The translations under genes and the position numbers were made by a program. A stretch of 64,000 bases of DNA from Paraburkholderia guartelaensis (GTDB lineage Bacteria; Pseudomonadota; Gammaproteobacteria; Burkholderiales; Burkholderiaceae), in contig NZ_SMOD01000036.1 in the NCBI RefSeq assembly GCF_004353905.1, positions 1 to 64,000 on the forward strand, read 5' to 3'. A model generated the notes under the pieces. That model was given only the letters and a program-made list of their open reading frames with translations. It searched no databases and was not told the origin of the DNA. Below are positions 8,989-17,568 of the stretch, piece after piece. Position 1 is the stretch's first letter. Each line of letters begins with the position of its first letter.

Positions 8989-9672
8989 ATGGGCCAATAC
9001 TTCCATCAGTTTCTGTTCGGCATCTATCCGTATATCTGCCTTGCGGTGCTGCTGTTCGGCTCGCTCGTGCGCTTCGACCGCGAGCAGTACACGTGGAAGA
9101 GCGACTCGTCGCAACTGCTGCGGCGCGGCGCGTTACGCCTTGGCAGCAACCTGTTCCACTGGGGCATTCTGGTCGTGGTGATGGGTCACTTCGTCGGCTT
9201 TCTCGCGCCGCACTGGCTCGTCGCGCCGTTCATCTCGGCCACCGTGCACCAGTTGCTCGCGATGGTCGCGGGCGGCGTGGCCGGCAGCTTCGCCATTGTC
9301 GGGCTCACGATCCTGATCGTGCGACGGCTCGGCGACACGCGCATCCGCGTGAACAGCAAAGGGTCGGACATCCTCATCGTGTTCATGCTGTGGGCGCAGC
9401 TCGCGCTCGGCCTCGCGACCGTGGTGCTCTCGGCGCAGCACATGGACGGCCTGATGTTCGAACAGCTCACCGATTACGTGAAAGGCGTGGTGACATTCCG
9501 GCCCAATATCGCCGGGCTGCTCGACGGCGTGCCGCTCGTCTATCAAACCCATATCGCGCTCGGCTTCACGATCTTCCTCGTTTCGCCGTTCACGCGCATG
9601 GTCCATATCTGGAGCGGCATCGCTTCGGTGTTCTATCTGATCCGTCCGTACCAGCTCGTACGCAAGCGCTAA
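8989..9672 (+). CDS. narI: respiratory nitrate reductase gamma subunit (cytochrome b)
   Basis: A 227-residue membrane diheme cytochrome b that oxidises quinol and anchors NarGH. About five transmembrane helices are visible. The four heme-ligand histidines are at 57, 67, 188 and 206, each one residue after the E. coli positions (56, 66, 187, 205). I chose the ATG with AAGGAG 6 bases upstream; an in-frame TTG 30 bases earlier would only add a hydrophilic stretch. The C-terminal T-R-M-V-H-I-W-S-G segment is typical. Confidence 0.97.
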   Translation: MGQYFHQFLFGIYPYICLAVLLFGSLVRFDREQYTWKSDSSQLLRRGALRLGSNLFHWGILVVVMGHFVGFLAPHWLVAPFISATVHQLLAMVAGGVAGSFAIVGLTILIVRRLGDTRIRVNSKGSDILIVFMLWAQLALGLATVVLSAQHMDGLMFEQLTDYVKGVVTFRPNIAGLLDGVPLVYQTHIALGFTIFLVSPFTRMVHIWSGIASVFYLIRPYQLVRKR

Positions 9673-9703
9673 ATCACGACAACCGGAACCAGGAGCGCTA
9701 TCG

Positions 9704-10495
9704 ATGATGAATGCGGTCCCCAATGAAGAGCAGCGAGACCAGCCCGCCCGCGTGAATGACGTCGAGATCGGGCTCGCGGCAATCGAGGCCGAGCGCGGCA
9801 ATCACGCCGACGACCCGGACCCCGCGCTCGCCGCGCGGCGCACGCTCGTCGTGCACGAACTGCTGCGCCAGCGCGCCGTGGCGCTGGATCTGCTCGCGCC
9901 TGACGCCGAACTCGACGACAGCGCGATGGACGCGCTGCTGGAACGCGAGCTGCGCGTGCCCGAGCCCACGCGCGAAGACTGCGAGCGCTACTACACGCAG
10001 CACGCGAAGCGCTTCGTGCGCAACGAACTCGTGTACGCGAGCCATATCCTCTTCGCCATTACCGATCGCGTGCCGCTCGCGCTGCTGCGCCAGAAGGCCG
10101 AAGAAACGCTGCGCGAATTGCAGCAGGCGCCCGACACCTTCGAGGCGCTGGCGCGCCAGTTCTCGAACTGCCCCTCGGCGGGCGTGGGCGGCAGCCTTGG
10201 GCAGCTCACGCGCGGCGACACGGTGCCCGAATTCGAAGCAGCGCTGTTCGACTGCGCCGACATCGGCGTGCTGCCGCGTCTCGTGCGCACGCGCTTCGGC
10301 TTTCATCTCGTGCGCGTGGATCAGCGCGTACCGGGCAATCCGGTGCCCTACGACGAAGTCTCCGGCGACATCGCGCGCTTTCTCAGCGAGCGCGTGCGCC
10401 ATAAGGCCATCCAGCAGTACGTATCGATCCTGGCTTCCGAAGCAACGCTCGAAAATGCGGCGCTGGAAGCCGCGACGAGCCCACTCGTCCAGTGA
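9704..10495 (+). CDS. PpiC-type (parvulin) peptidyl-prolyl isomerase of the nar operon
   Basis: A 263-residue protein with a C-terminal parvulin domain (about residues 110-210: Y-A-S-H-I-L-F, then F-E-A-L-A-R-Q-F-S-x-C-P-S-A-x-x-G-G-x-L-G, then R-x-x-F-G-F-H-L-V-R-V). There is no signal peptide, so it acts in the cytoplasm, unlike SurA or PrsA. The N-terminal helical part resembles NifM-like isomerases, which help fold a metalloenzyme. Its place between narI and narK, with an AGGAG 8 bases before the ATG, suggests help in maturing NarGHI; this is inference from context. Confidence 0.88.
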   Translation: MMNAVPNEEQRDQPARVNDVEIGLAAIEAERGNHADDPDPALAARRTLVVHELLRQRAVALDLLAPDAELDDSAMDALLERELRVPEPTREDCERYYTQHAKRFVRNELVYASHILFAITDRVPLALLRQKAEETLRELQQAPDTFEALARQFSNCPSAGVGGSLGQLTRGDTVPEFEAALFDCADIGVLPRLVRTRFGFHLVRVDQRVPGNPVPYDEVSGDIARFLSERVRHKAIQQYVSILASEATLENAALEAATSPLVQ

Positions 10496-10528
10496 AGTCG
10501 ATGTGCACCCCCACGCGATGGAGGCAAC

Positions 10529-11815
10529 ATGAATCTGCGTAGCGAACCGGCGCGCCCCGCAGCGAGCGCAGCTCAGCCCGAGAAAGTCGGCGCGAGGGCA
10601 TGGTCAGTCCTGCTCGTCAGCACGCTCGCGTTTCTCGTCTGTTTCGTAGTGTGGATGATGTTCGGCGTGCTCGGCGTGCAGTTGCGCGACGAACTGCAGC
10701 TCAACAGCACCGAGTTCGGCCTGCTCACCGCCACGCCCGTGCTGACGGGCGCGGTCATGCGCTTGCCGCTCGGCGCGTGGACCGACCGCTTCGGCGGGCG
10801 CATTGTCATGACCACGCTGCTCGTGGTCTGCGCCGTGCCCGTGTACATCGTCAGTTATGCGAGCGAACTGTGGCAATTCCTGCTCATCGGCCTCTTTCTC
10901 GGCTGCGTGGGCGCCTCGTTCGCGGTGGGTACGCCGTATGTGGCGCGCTTTTTCCCGCCCAGCCAACGCGGCTTCGCCATGGGCTTTTTCGGCGCGGGCA
11001 CAGTGGGCGCCGCCGTCAACCTGTTCGTCACGCCGCAGTTGCAAAACCTCTACGGCTGGCGCTTCGTGCCGCGCGTCTATGCCGTCGCGCTGGTCGTGAC
11101 CGCCGTGATTTTCTGGCTCGGTTCGGCGCGCGACCCGGGCGCCGGCAAGTCGGGCGGCTCGCTGCTCGACTCGTTCAAGGTGCTCGCGGACCCGCGCGTG
11201 TGGCGGCTGTGCCAGTACTACTCGATCACCTTCGGCGGCTTCACGGCGCTCTCGCTGTGGATTCCGCAATACCTGAAGGCCGAATACGGCATGTCGCTCG
11301 TCATGGCTTCGGCGTTCGCCGCGGGCTTTTCGCTGCCAGGCTCGATCCTGCGCGCCGTGGGCGGCGTGCTCGCCGACAAGCTCGGCGCGCACACCGTCAC
11401 GTGGTGGGGCCTGTGGGTGGCGTGGATCTGTCTCTTCATTCTCTCGTATCCGCCCACGGACTTCGTGATCCATACGATCGACGGCCAGGCGGCGCTGCAT
11501 ATCAGCATGCCGGTGTTCGGCTTCGTTGCGGTGGCCTTCGTGCTGGGCGCGGTGTTCGCGTTCGGCATGGCCTCGACGTTCAAATACGTGGCCGACGACT
11601 TCCCCACCAACATGGGCATCGTGACCGGCATCGTCGGGCTGGCGGGCGGCCTGGGCGGCTTTCTGCTGCCGATCCTGTTCGGCATCCTGCTCGACTGGCT
11701 CAAGATCCGCTCGAGCTGCTTCATGCTGCTCTACGGCATCGTGTGGGTCTCGCTGATCCTGCTCTACATCTCCGAGGTCAAGCGCACGCCAATTCTTGGC
11801 CAATCCAGCGCCTGA
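10529..11815 (+). CDS. narK: nitrate/nitrite transporter, NarK/NasA family
   Basis: A 428-residue major facilitator protein with about 12 transmembrane helices. The family signature in loop 2-3 (R-L-P-L-G-A-W-T-D-R-F-G-G-R, about residues 74-87) and the Gly-rich nitrate signatures (A-M-G-F-F-G-A-G-T-V-G-A-A; G-I-V-G-L-A-G-G-L-G-G-F) are present. It imports nitrate or exchanges it for nitrite. It is the last gene of the nar operon, following ppiC with a short gap that contains GATGGAGG as a ribosome-binding site. It is a single-domain NarK, not the fused NarK1-NarK2 form. Confidence 0.95.
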   Translation: MNLRSEPARPAASAAQPEKVGARAWSVLLVSTLAFLVCFVVWMMFGVLGVQLRDELQLNSTEFGLLTATPVLTGAVMRLPLGAWTDRFGGRIVMTTLLVVCAVPVYIVSYASELWQFLLIGLFLGCVGASFAVGTPYVARFFPPSQRGFAMGFFGAGTVGAAVNLFVTPQLQNLYGWRFVPRVYAVALVVTAVIFWLGSARDPGAGKSGGSLLDSFKVLADPRVWRLCQYYSITFGGFTALSLWIPQYLKAEYGMSLVMASAFAAGFSLPGSILRAVGGVLADKLGAHTVTWWGLWVAWICLFILSYPPTDFVIHTIDGQAALHISMPVFGFVAVAFVLGAVFAFGMASTFKYVADDFPTNMGIVTGIVGLAGGLGGFLLPILFGILLDWLKIRSSCFMLLYGIVWVSLILLYISEVKRTPILGQSSA

Positions 11816-11858
11816 GCGCACAGCAGTTACATTTGCTTTACGGCGCCTGCGCGGCGGC

Positions 11859-12320
11859 TCAGGCCGCCGCCTTCGCGGGCTCAGGGTCCGCCGCGGTGAC
11901 AACCAGCACGCTGCACGACACGCGGTCGAGCAGCAGGCGGTCGTCGCGCCCATCCCACCAGCGCTTGAGCGGCCCGCGCCGGTGGTGCGCCACCACGATG
12001 AGATCGGGCTGGAGTTCCGCGCAGTAGCTTGCGATCACGTCGATCGGCCGGCCCACCACGAAGTGCCCCGTTGCCACGAGCCCCTTGTCCTGCAGGCACG
12101 CCACCCCGTCACGCAGAATCTCGCGCGCCGCTTCTTCCGCGGCTTCGAACGGCACGGCGGACGCGATGTCCGTCCCCCATTGCAGCGGCGCCTGGTCGAG
12201 CACGGCCAGCAAATGCGTTTGCGCGTGGCATTCGCGCGCAAGGTCGGCACCCTCACGCAAAGCCCGGCGGCCTTCGCGCGTTGCGTCGTAACACAGCAGA
12301 ATCCTGTTGAACGAGGCCAT
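11859..12320 (-). CDS. universal stress protein (UspA family)
   Basis: A 153-residue single-domain Usp with N-terminal R-I-L-L-C-Y-D-A-T-R-E-G-R-R-A-L and C-terminal V-S-C-S-V-L-V-V. The ATP-binding signature G-x2-G-x9-G-(S/T) is not intact: the region reads H-H-R-R-G-P-L-K-R-W-W-D-G-R, so it may be a non-ATP-binding or divergent member. A GGGAGG site lies 5 bases before the ATG. Usp genes near nar operons are often induced by low oxygen; here it is convergent with narK, so it has its own promoter. Confidence 0.9.
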   Translation of the reverse strand: MASFNRILLCYDATREGRRALREGADLARECHAQTHLLAVLDQAPLQWGTDIASAVPFEAAEEAAREILRDGVACLQDKGLVATGHFVVGRPIDVIASYCAELQPDLIVVAHHRRGPLKRWWDGRDDRLLLDRVSCSVLVVTAADPEPAKAAA

Positions 12321-12848
12321 GATCCCTCCCCCGATGATTCCCGGCGCCGGGCGGGCGAACGTGCCGTACCCGAAATGCCGCTTTCATTATGCCAGTTGTA
12401 TCACGTCATGATATACATGAAACGTCGGCTCTCGCGCGCGGCATACGTGGTCAGTTACATGGCCGGTGTGTTACCGGGCGCAGCCCTCACCGAAGCACTA
12501 CCCTTATTGACCTGAATCCGCGCAAAAATCCAGCCCGACCCGGATTGCGCCTCGACAAGCGGCTCGCAAACGTTTCACACGCGCGATCTCTGCGCAATAT
12601 CCAGCCTGCATATTTTCCAAAAACCAACGGCGCATCCCACCGTCTGCACTCGTAACATCTCAGTTACACATTGCCCTGTTACAGGGCGCCAGGGTCGAAA
12701 CACCTGTTACAACTTAATCGTCATAGGTATTAATCCGCAGACCCGTATTTTTTACCTGTCAACCCAACTTCTTTCTAAACGTTTATTCCAGCGGGCCGCC
12801 GTTTTCCGCCTTTCGCTGATTCGTTGCGCATGCATCGACGGTCTGGCG

Positions 12849-12929
12849 GAAACCCTGATAAACCAAGGCTCTACGGTCCGTTTTCCGGATCAGACCAGAG
12901 CCGCGGCGGCTTGCCGCAAGCCGGGTTTC
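12849..12929 (+). ncRNA. candidate structured 5' leader RNA (three-way junction) upstream of flhD
   Basis: Complementary segments nest as a branched fold. The outer stem is GAAACCC (12849-12855) with GGGTTTC (12923-12929). The first arm is GGCTCT (12867-12872) with AGAGCC (12897-12902), extended by GGTC/GACC (12875-12878 with 12893-12896). The second arm is GGCTTG (12908-12913) with CAAGCC (12917-12922). I do not recognise a known riboswitch consensus. An A/T stem with a T run follows at 12951-12980. Whether this region is transcribed with flhDC is not shown. Confidence 0.35.
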
Positions 12930-13030
12930 AAATTGCAGCAAAACTTACCGAAAATAATTTACAACAGTACGATTATTTTTGATCCGAGGGATTGATTTCT
13001 GAGATAAGCCCTCATACAATTCCCTCCAAG

Positions 13031-13053
13031 GTTGTTACGAGATGTAACAACCT
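13031..13053 (+). promoter_or_regulatory. perfect inverted repeat before flhD
   Basis: GGTTGTTAC and GTAACAACC are perfect 9-base arms with a 5-base spacer, about 110 bases before the flhD start. It could be an operator dyad for a dimeric regulator or a leader hairpin. The half-site GTAAC recurs upstream, which favours a protein-binding role. Confidence 0.5.
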
Positions 13054-13163
13054 GTATCAAAGAGTCAGATCGAGCCAAAGAGCGAAGATCGACCACAAGA
13101 CCAGAAAAGATACAACGGCGAAAAAGCCGGGGGGTTAAATTCGGGGCTTCGGAAACTAGAGAA

Positions 13164-13484
13164 ATGGACCGTAGCAGCGAGACGCTGGAATCTATCCGCG
13201 AAATTAATTTGTCGTATCTGATGCTCGCACAGCGCATGCTGCGCGAGGACAAGCCGGTCGGCATGTTCCGACTGGGACTGTCGTCGGAACTGGCCGATCT
13301 GCTTGGCGCTCTGTCGCTCGCGCAGATCGTCAGGTTGGCCTCTTCCGACCAACTTCTCTGTTTTTTCCGCTTCGACGACCATGCGATGTTGTCCGCGCTC
13401 ACGCAGACTTCGAAGCATGCCGACGTGGCGGCTACCCATGCGGCCATCCTGCTTGCGGGACAGCCGGCTGGTCAATTCGCCTGA
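13164..13484 (+). CDS. flhD: flagellar transcriptional activator subunit FlhD
   Basis: A 106-residue protein that forms the FlhD4C2 complex with FlhC and activates class II flagellar genes with sigma-70. Family features seen: E-x-I-R-E-I-N-L-S-Y-L-M-L-A-Q-R-M-L-R-E-D at the N-terminus and V-R-L-A-S-S-D-Q-L-L-C-F-F-R in the middle. The length fits (E. coli FlhD is about 116). The frame stays open upstream, but I start at the ATG that gives the family N-terminus. It is followed at once by flhC. Confidence 0.95.
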   Translation: MDRSSETLESIREINLSYLMLAQRMLREDKPVGMFRLGLSSELADLLGALSLAQIVRLASSDQLLCFFRFDDHAMLSALTQTSKHADVAATHAAILLAGQPAGQFA

Positions 13485-13495
13485 GGGTGACGTCC

Positions 13496-14098
13496 ATGAC
13501 TACGCGGCGCAGCCTCACCGAAGACGCTCAGGAAGTATTCCGCGCGATCGCACTGATCGAGCTGGGCGCACGCATGCAGGTGCTCGAAAGCGAACTCACG
13601 CTCTCGCGCGACCGCATGATCCGCCTGTATCGCGAGATCCGTGGCGTATCGCCACCCAAAGGTATGCTGCCGTTCTCGGCGGACTGGTACATGACGTGGC
13701 TGGCCAACATCCACGCCTCGCTGTTCTATAACACGTACCTGTTCCTCAAGAACGAAGCGCGTTGCTCGCATCTCGACGCGCTCACCAAGGGGTTCCGGCT
13801 GTATCTGGAACACTGCCGCCACAGCGGGGCCGAGCCGGCGCTCGACCTGACGCGTGCGTGGACCCTGGTGCGTTTTTTCGATGCCGATATTCTGCAGTTG
13901 ACGCCTTGCTGCCGTTGCGGCGGTAAATTCGTCGCGCATCGCCACGACCTTCAGCACAACGTCGTGTGCGGCGCATGCCAGCCTCCTTCGCGAGCCGGCA
14001 AGACGAAAAAGGCGGCTGCAGCGCGACGGGGCGCCGAGCAGACCGAGAGCGACCTTCCGGCAGTTGTAACGTCGGATGGCATTGCCGAGGCTGCGTAA
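13496..14098 (+). CDS. flhC: flagellar transcriptional activator subunit FlhC
   Basis: A 200-residue partner of FlhD and the main DNA-contacting subunit. It shares P-P-K-G-M-L-P-F-S-x-D-W-x-M-T-W and L-T-R-A-W-T-L-V-R-F with the E. coli protein. The zinc-binding C-C-R-C-G-G and C-G-A-C-Q-P-P-S-R cysteines (about 138-142 and 158-161) are intact. The ATG at 13496 has GAGGGTGA upstream; a GTG three codons earlier is less likely. A Lys/Ala-rich tail and a hairpin terminator follow. Confidence 0.95.
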   Translation: MTTRRSLTEDAQEVFRAIALIELGARMQVLESELTLSRDRMIRLYREIRGVSPPKGMLPFSADWYMTWLANIHASLFYNTYLFLKNEARCSHLDALTKGFRLYLEHCRHSGAEPALDLTRAWTLVRFFDADILQLTPCCRCGGKFVAHRHDLQHNVVCGACQPPSRAGKTKKAAAARRGAEQTESDLPAVVTSDGIAEAA

Positions 14099-14148
14099 GC
14101 GTAGGAGAGCAGATCCGGATTAACCGGACGCGAGACCAAGACGCGAAC

Positions 14149-14176
14149 CCGTCCGGTGCCTGAGCGCACCGGACGG
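14149..14176 (+). terminator. hairpin after flhC
   Basis: CCGTCCGGTGC and GCACCGGACGG pair over 11 bases around a 6-base loop. There is no good T run after it, so it may act as a Rho-aided or mRNA-protecting 3' end rather than a strict intrinsic terminator. The facing gene mntH also ends here. Confidence 0.5.
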
Positions 14177-14258
14177 CGAAGCGCTTTCTGATTGCCGCTT
14201 TGCTTGCCGCCTTTGATTGCCGCCTGTATGGCGCGCGCCTGTTACACCTTCCCTGCTT

Positions 14259-15599
14259 TTAGTTTCCGCTGAACGTCTGCCAGACGAGCCACAGGTTCGC
14301 CGCCGAAATCACGACGAACAGGAACCACGCCAGCAGCCGCGTGGGGAACCGGTTCACGAACTGGCCCATCAGCGCACGATCGTTCGTCATGCGAATGAGC
14401 GGCCAGAGCGCGAACGGCAGTTGCAGACTCAGCACCACCTGGCTTGCCACCAGCAGCTTGCCCACCGCGCCGTTGCCGAGCAGCGCAACGCCCGCGAAAG
14501 CGGGGATCAGTGCGAGCACGCGCGTAATGAGCCGCCGCTGGTAGCACGGAATCTTCATCTGCAGGAAGCCTTCCATGATGACCTGGCCCGCCACGGTGCC
14601 CGTGAACGTCGAACTTTGCCCGGAGGCAAGCAGCGTGATCGCGAACAGCACCGCCGCCGCGCCCGTGCCGACGATCGGCGCGAGCAGCTTGTAGGCCTGT
14701 TCGATATCGGTGACCTCGGTGTGCCCGTTGGCGTGAAACGCCGCCGCGGCCAGAATCAGGATGGCCGCGTTGATGAGCAGCGCGATCAGGAGCGAGACGA
14801 TCGTGTCGAGCCGCGAAAGGCTGATGGCCTGCGCGAGGCTTGCGGGATCACGCTTGACGGCGCGCGTCTGCACGATCGACGAATGCAGGTAGAGGTTGTG
14901 CGGCATGACGGTCGCGCCCAGAATGCCGATCGCCAGGTATAGCGGCTCCACCGAGGAAATGGCGTGCCACGACGGCACCGCGCCCGCGAATACCGAGGGC
15001 CAGTGCGGCTTCACAAGCGCGAGCTGGATCACATAGCCCAAGCCTATCGTGGCGATAAGCCCGGCCATGATCGCCTCGAGCGAGCGGAAATTCTTGCCCT
15101 TCAGGCCCAGCACGATGAGTGTGTCGAACGCCGTGAGCACCACGCCCACCATCAGCGAGCAGCCCAGCAGCAAGTGGAACGCGAGCGCGCCGCCCAGCAC
15201 CTCCGCAAGATCGCAGGCGATGATCGAAAGCTCGGCGAGCACCCACTGGCCGAGCGCCACGGGCCTTGAATAGCGCTCGCGCGAAAGCTCCGCCAGATCG
15301 CGCTGCGTGACGATGCCAAGGCGCATGGAAAGGCATTGCAGCGCAATTGCCGCGAGGCTCGAGAGCACGACCACGAACAACAGGCTGTAACCGTAGCGCG
15401 AGCCCGCCTCGATATCGGTGGCCCAGTTGCCCGGGTCCATGTAGCCGATCGACACCAGCAGGCCAGGGCCAGCGAATTGCCAGAACTTCTTCCAGAACGG
15501 CGCGCGCGGCGAAACCTCGATACTGCCCTGCACTTCGGACGGGCAAAACGGCGCCGTTGCCGTGGTCGGTAGTCGGAACTCCAACGGTTCGATCCTCAA
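14259..15599 (-). CDS. mntH: Nramp-family divalent metal (Mn2+/Fe2+) transporter
   Basis: A 446-residue proton-coupled metal importer with 11 transmembrane helices. The metal-binding D-P-G-N motif of helix 1 (Y-M-D-P-G-N-W-A-T-D) and the helix 6 M-P-H-N-L-Y-L-H-S motif are intact, with G-Q-S-S-T-F-T-G-T further on. The frame begins with a TTG; another TTG five codons later (15584) has TGAGG 9 bases upstream and may be the true start. No ATG start is available near the N-terminus. The neighbours (flhDC and the metQNI cluster) are functionally unrelated. Manganese is the usual substrate; specificity is not provable here. Confidence 0.92.
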   Translation of the reverse strand: MRIEPLEFRLPTTATAPFCPSEVQGSIEVSPRAPFWKKFWQFAGPGLLVSIGYMDPGNWATDIEAGSRYGYSLLFVVVLSSLAAIALQCLSMRLGIVTQRDLAELSRERYSRPVALGQWVLAELSIIACDLAEVLGGALAFHLLLGCSLMVGVVLTAFDTLIVLGLKGKNFRSLEAIMAGLIATIGLGYVIQLALVKPHWPSVFAGAVPSWHAISSVEPLYLAIGILGATVMPHNLYLHSSIVQTRAVKRDPASLAQAISLSRLDTIVSLLIALLINAAILILAAAAFHANGHTEVTDIEQAYKLLAPIVGTGAAAVLFAITLLASGQSSTFTGTVAGQVIMEGFLQMKIPCYQRRLITRVLALIPAFAGVALLGNGAVGKLLVASQVVLSLQLPFALWPLIRMTNDRALMGQFVNRFPTRLLAWFLFVVISAANLWLVWQTFSGN

Positions 15600-15636
15600 G
15601 GGTTGACGCGTCGCGGCACGTGCCGCGATCGAGCCC

Positions 15637-16827
15637 TCAAGTGTACAGCGTCGGCTGCGGCACTTCTCTCAAGAGCGTAAAGCGGCCCACGTCGCGCAGG
15701 CGGTAGTCGAGCGGATCGTGCAGCGTATGCACGCGCGCATTGCGCCAGAATCGGTCGAGCGCGAGCGCCGCGCCCGTGGCGCGTGCGCCGCACGCCTCGA
15801 AAAGCTGCTCGCCGCCCTGGAGCGCGGCGCGATGCGCGACGATTTTCGCCTCCGAAATCGCGAGCGAGACTTCGGCACGCGAGGCCGTGCTCAACGTCTC
15901 GCCTTCGTCCCACGCGGCGTCGAGCAACGCGCCCGCGCGATCGGCCAGCACCGCCGCCGCGAGCGACTGCACACGCATTTCGCCAAAGCGCTGCTGCAGG
16001 AACGGGTCGTCGGCCACGTGCTGCACGCCCGAATTGACCCACGGGCGGCCGTTCGCGAGCACATAGGCGCGCGCCTCTTCGAGCGCGCCTTCGGCGAGGC
16101 CCACGAAGAGATTCGTCAGCACACCCTGGGAGACCAGCGTGCGCAGCGTGGCGCGCGGCGTGTCGGGGCGCTGCAGCACTTCGTCCGCGCGCACCTCCAC
16201 GTTCTCGAACGACACCGTGCCGCTATCGGTCTGGCGCTGGCCTATCGGGTCCCAGTCGTCGTGCACCGTGATCCCGGCGCGCGTGGTGGGCACGACCGCG
16301 AACACCGGGCTGCCAGTAGCGGGATCGTGCGCACTCACGGTCATCATCTGCGACCCGTAGGTACCCGAACAGAATCCCTTCTTGCCATGCAGACGCCAGC
16401 CGCCTTCCCTTCCCGGCTGCGCGACGAGCCGCGTGTCGATGGGATTCACGGCATTGCCCCACCACCAGCGATGCTCGACAGTGCCTTGCAGCCAGTTCGC
16501 GCGCTGCGCGGCGCTGCCCCACAATTCGACGCTCGCCACCTGCAAGCACTGGAAGCCGAGCAGATGTGCAAGCGCGCTGTCGACGCGCGCGAGCTCGCGG
16601 ATGGTCGCGTAGATGTCGCTCCAGCGCACGCCGTCCCGGCCGAACTGCCCGCCGAATTCGCGCGGCACGGCGAGCGTGAGCAACCCGGCGTCGGCAATGC
16701 GCTGCTTTTCGGCGGCCGCGTGACCGCCCGCGAGATCGCGCTGTGCGGCGTTCGCGCGCAGCGCTTCGAGCAGCGCGGCAAAACGCGCGTCCTGTTCCTG
16801 CCCGCGTGGGCGCTGTGCTTCGTTCAT
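15637..16827 (-). CDS. acyl-CoA dehydrogenase-like flavin monooxygenase (DszC/SfnB type)
   Basis: A 396-residue flavoprotein of the acyl-CoA dehydrogenase fold. The N-terminal helical domain has L-A-V-P-R-E-F-G-G (about 59-67), the middle beta domain has L-H-G-K-K-G-F-C-S-G (about 150) and the C-terminal helices end in R-N-A-R-V-H-T-L-H-D-P-L-D-Y-R-L-R-D-V-G. That last block (a His in place of the dehydrogenase active-site region) is typical of DszC/SfnB/SfnC-type FMNH2-dependent monooxygenases rather than of true dehydrogenases. It is downstream of metQNI on the same strand, which suggests release of sulfur from an imported organosulfur compound. Start: ATG with AAGGG upstream. Confidence 0.8.
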   Translation of the reverse strand: MNEAQRPRGQEQDARFAALLEALRANAAQRDLAGGHAAAEKQRIADAGLLTLAVPREFGGQFGRDGVRWSDIYATIRELARVDSALAHLLGFQCLQVASVELWGSAAQRANWLQGTVEHRWWWGNAVNPIDTRLVAQPGREGGWRLHGKKGFCSGTYGSQMMTVSAHDPATGSPVFAVVPTTRAGITVHDDWDPIGQRQTDSGTVSFENVEVRADEVLQRPDTPRATLRTLVSQGVLTNLFVGLAEGALEEARAYVLANGRPWVNSGVQHVADDPFLQQRFGEMRVQSLAAAVLADRAGALLDAAWDEGETLSTASRAEVSLAISEAKIVAHRAALQGGEQLFEACGARATGAALALDRFWRNARVHTLHDPLDYRLRDVGRFTLLREVPQPTLYT

Positions 16828-16911
16828 ACCCTTAGTTCCCGAATGTGATGCCCTAAAAGCGAAGCGCGCAGCAAGCGGGCTGCGCGCGTCATGTCGAACG
16901 GCCTGCGCCAC

Positions 16912-17568
16912 TCAGGTGCGCCGCAAAAGACGCCGCACCAGCATGTCGCCCGTGAACTGCACCGCCGCGACGATCGCGATCAGCAGCACGATCACGGTGA
17001 CCATGACCGTCGTGTCGAAGCGTTGATAGCCGTAGCGAATCGCGAGGTCGCCGAGACCACCCGCGCCGACGGCGCCCGCCATCGCGGAGGAGCCGATCAT
17101 CGCCACCACGGTGATCGTGAAGCCGCCGAGCATGCCGGGCAGCGCCTCGGGCAGCAGCACATGCCACACGATATGGCGGCGCTGTGCGCCCATGGCCTGG
17201 GCCGCCTCGATCAAGCCGCGATCGACTTCGCGCAAGCTCACTTCGGCCACGCGTGCAAAGAACGGAATGGCGGCGATGGAAAGCGGCACCACGGCGGCCC
17301 ACACGCCAATGGTCGTGCCAACGAGGAAGCGCGTGAGCGGCAGCAGCGCGACCAGCAGGATGATGAAGGGCGTGGAGCGGAATGCATTGACGAGCGCGCC
17401 CAGCGTGGTGTTGAGCGCGGGCCGCTCCAGAATGCCGCCGCGCGCGGTCGTGACGAGCAGCAGTGCGATAGGAATACCAATCAGGAGTGCGAATACCGCC
17501 GATACGCCGACCATCAGCAACGTGTCGCGTATCCCTTCGAGGAGTTCGGTGATCCACACGTCAGACAT
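16912..17568 (-). CDS. metI: methionine-type ABC transporter permease
   Basis: A 218-residue inner membrane permease with five transmembrane helices and the EAA loop (E-A-A-Q-A-M-G-A-Q-R-R-H-I, about 123-135) that docks to the ATPase. The sequence G-A-V-G-A-G-G-L-G-D-L-A-I-R-Y-G-Y is typical of MetI. The ATG has GGAGGTG 6 bases upstream, inside the end of metN, and the genes overlap by eight bases. Substrate may be D/L-methionine or another organosulfur compound (see the neighbouring flavoprotein). Confidence 0.93.
   Translation of the reverse strand: MSDVWITELLEGIRDTLLMVGVSAVFALLIGIPIALLLVTTARGGILERPALNTTLGALVNAFRSTPFIILLVALLPLTRFLVGTTIGVWAAVVPLSIAAIPFFARVAEVSLREVDRGLIEAAQAMGAQRRHIVWHVLLPEALPGMLGGFTITVVAMIGSSAMAGAVGAGGLGDLAIRYGYQRFDTTVMVTVIVLLIAIVAAVQFTGDMLVRRLLRRT

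Larger units (their letters stand above)
12321..13163. other. long flhDC upstream region
   Basis: More than 800 bases with no convincing gene between the usp promoter and flhD. It contains several GTTACA/TGTTAC or GTAACA elements (near 12454, 12470, 12652, 12663, 12677 and 12705), a GCCCTGT-T-ACAGGGC dyad (12673-12687), a potential three-way-junction RNA (12849-12929), an A/T-rich hairpin with a T run (12951-12980) and a strong GGTTGTTAC dyad (13031-13053). This is a rich control region, as expected for the flagellar master operon. Confidence 0.6.
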
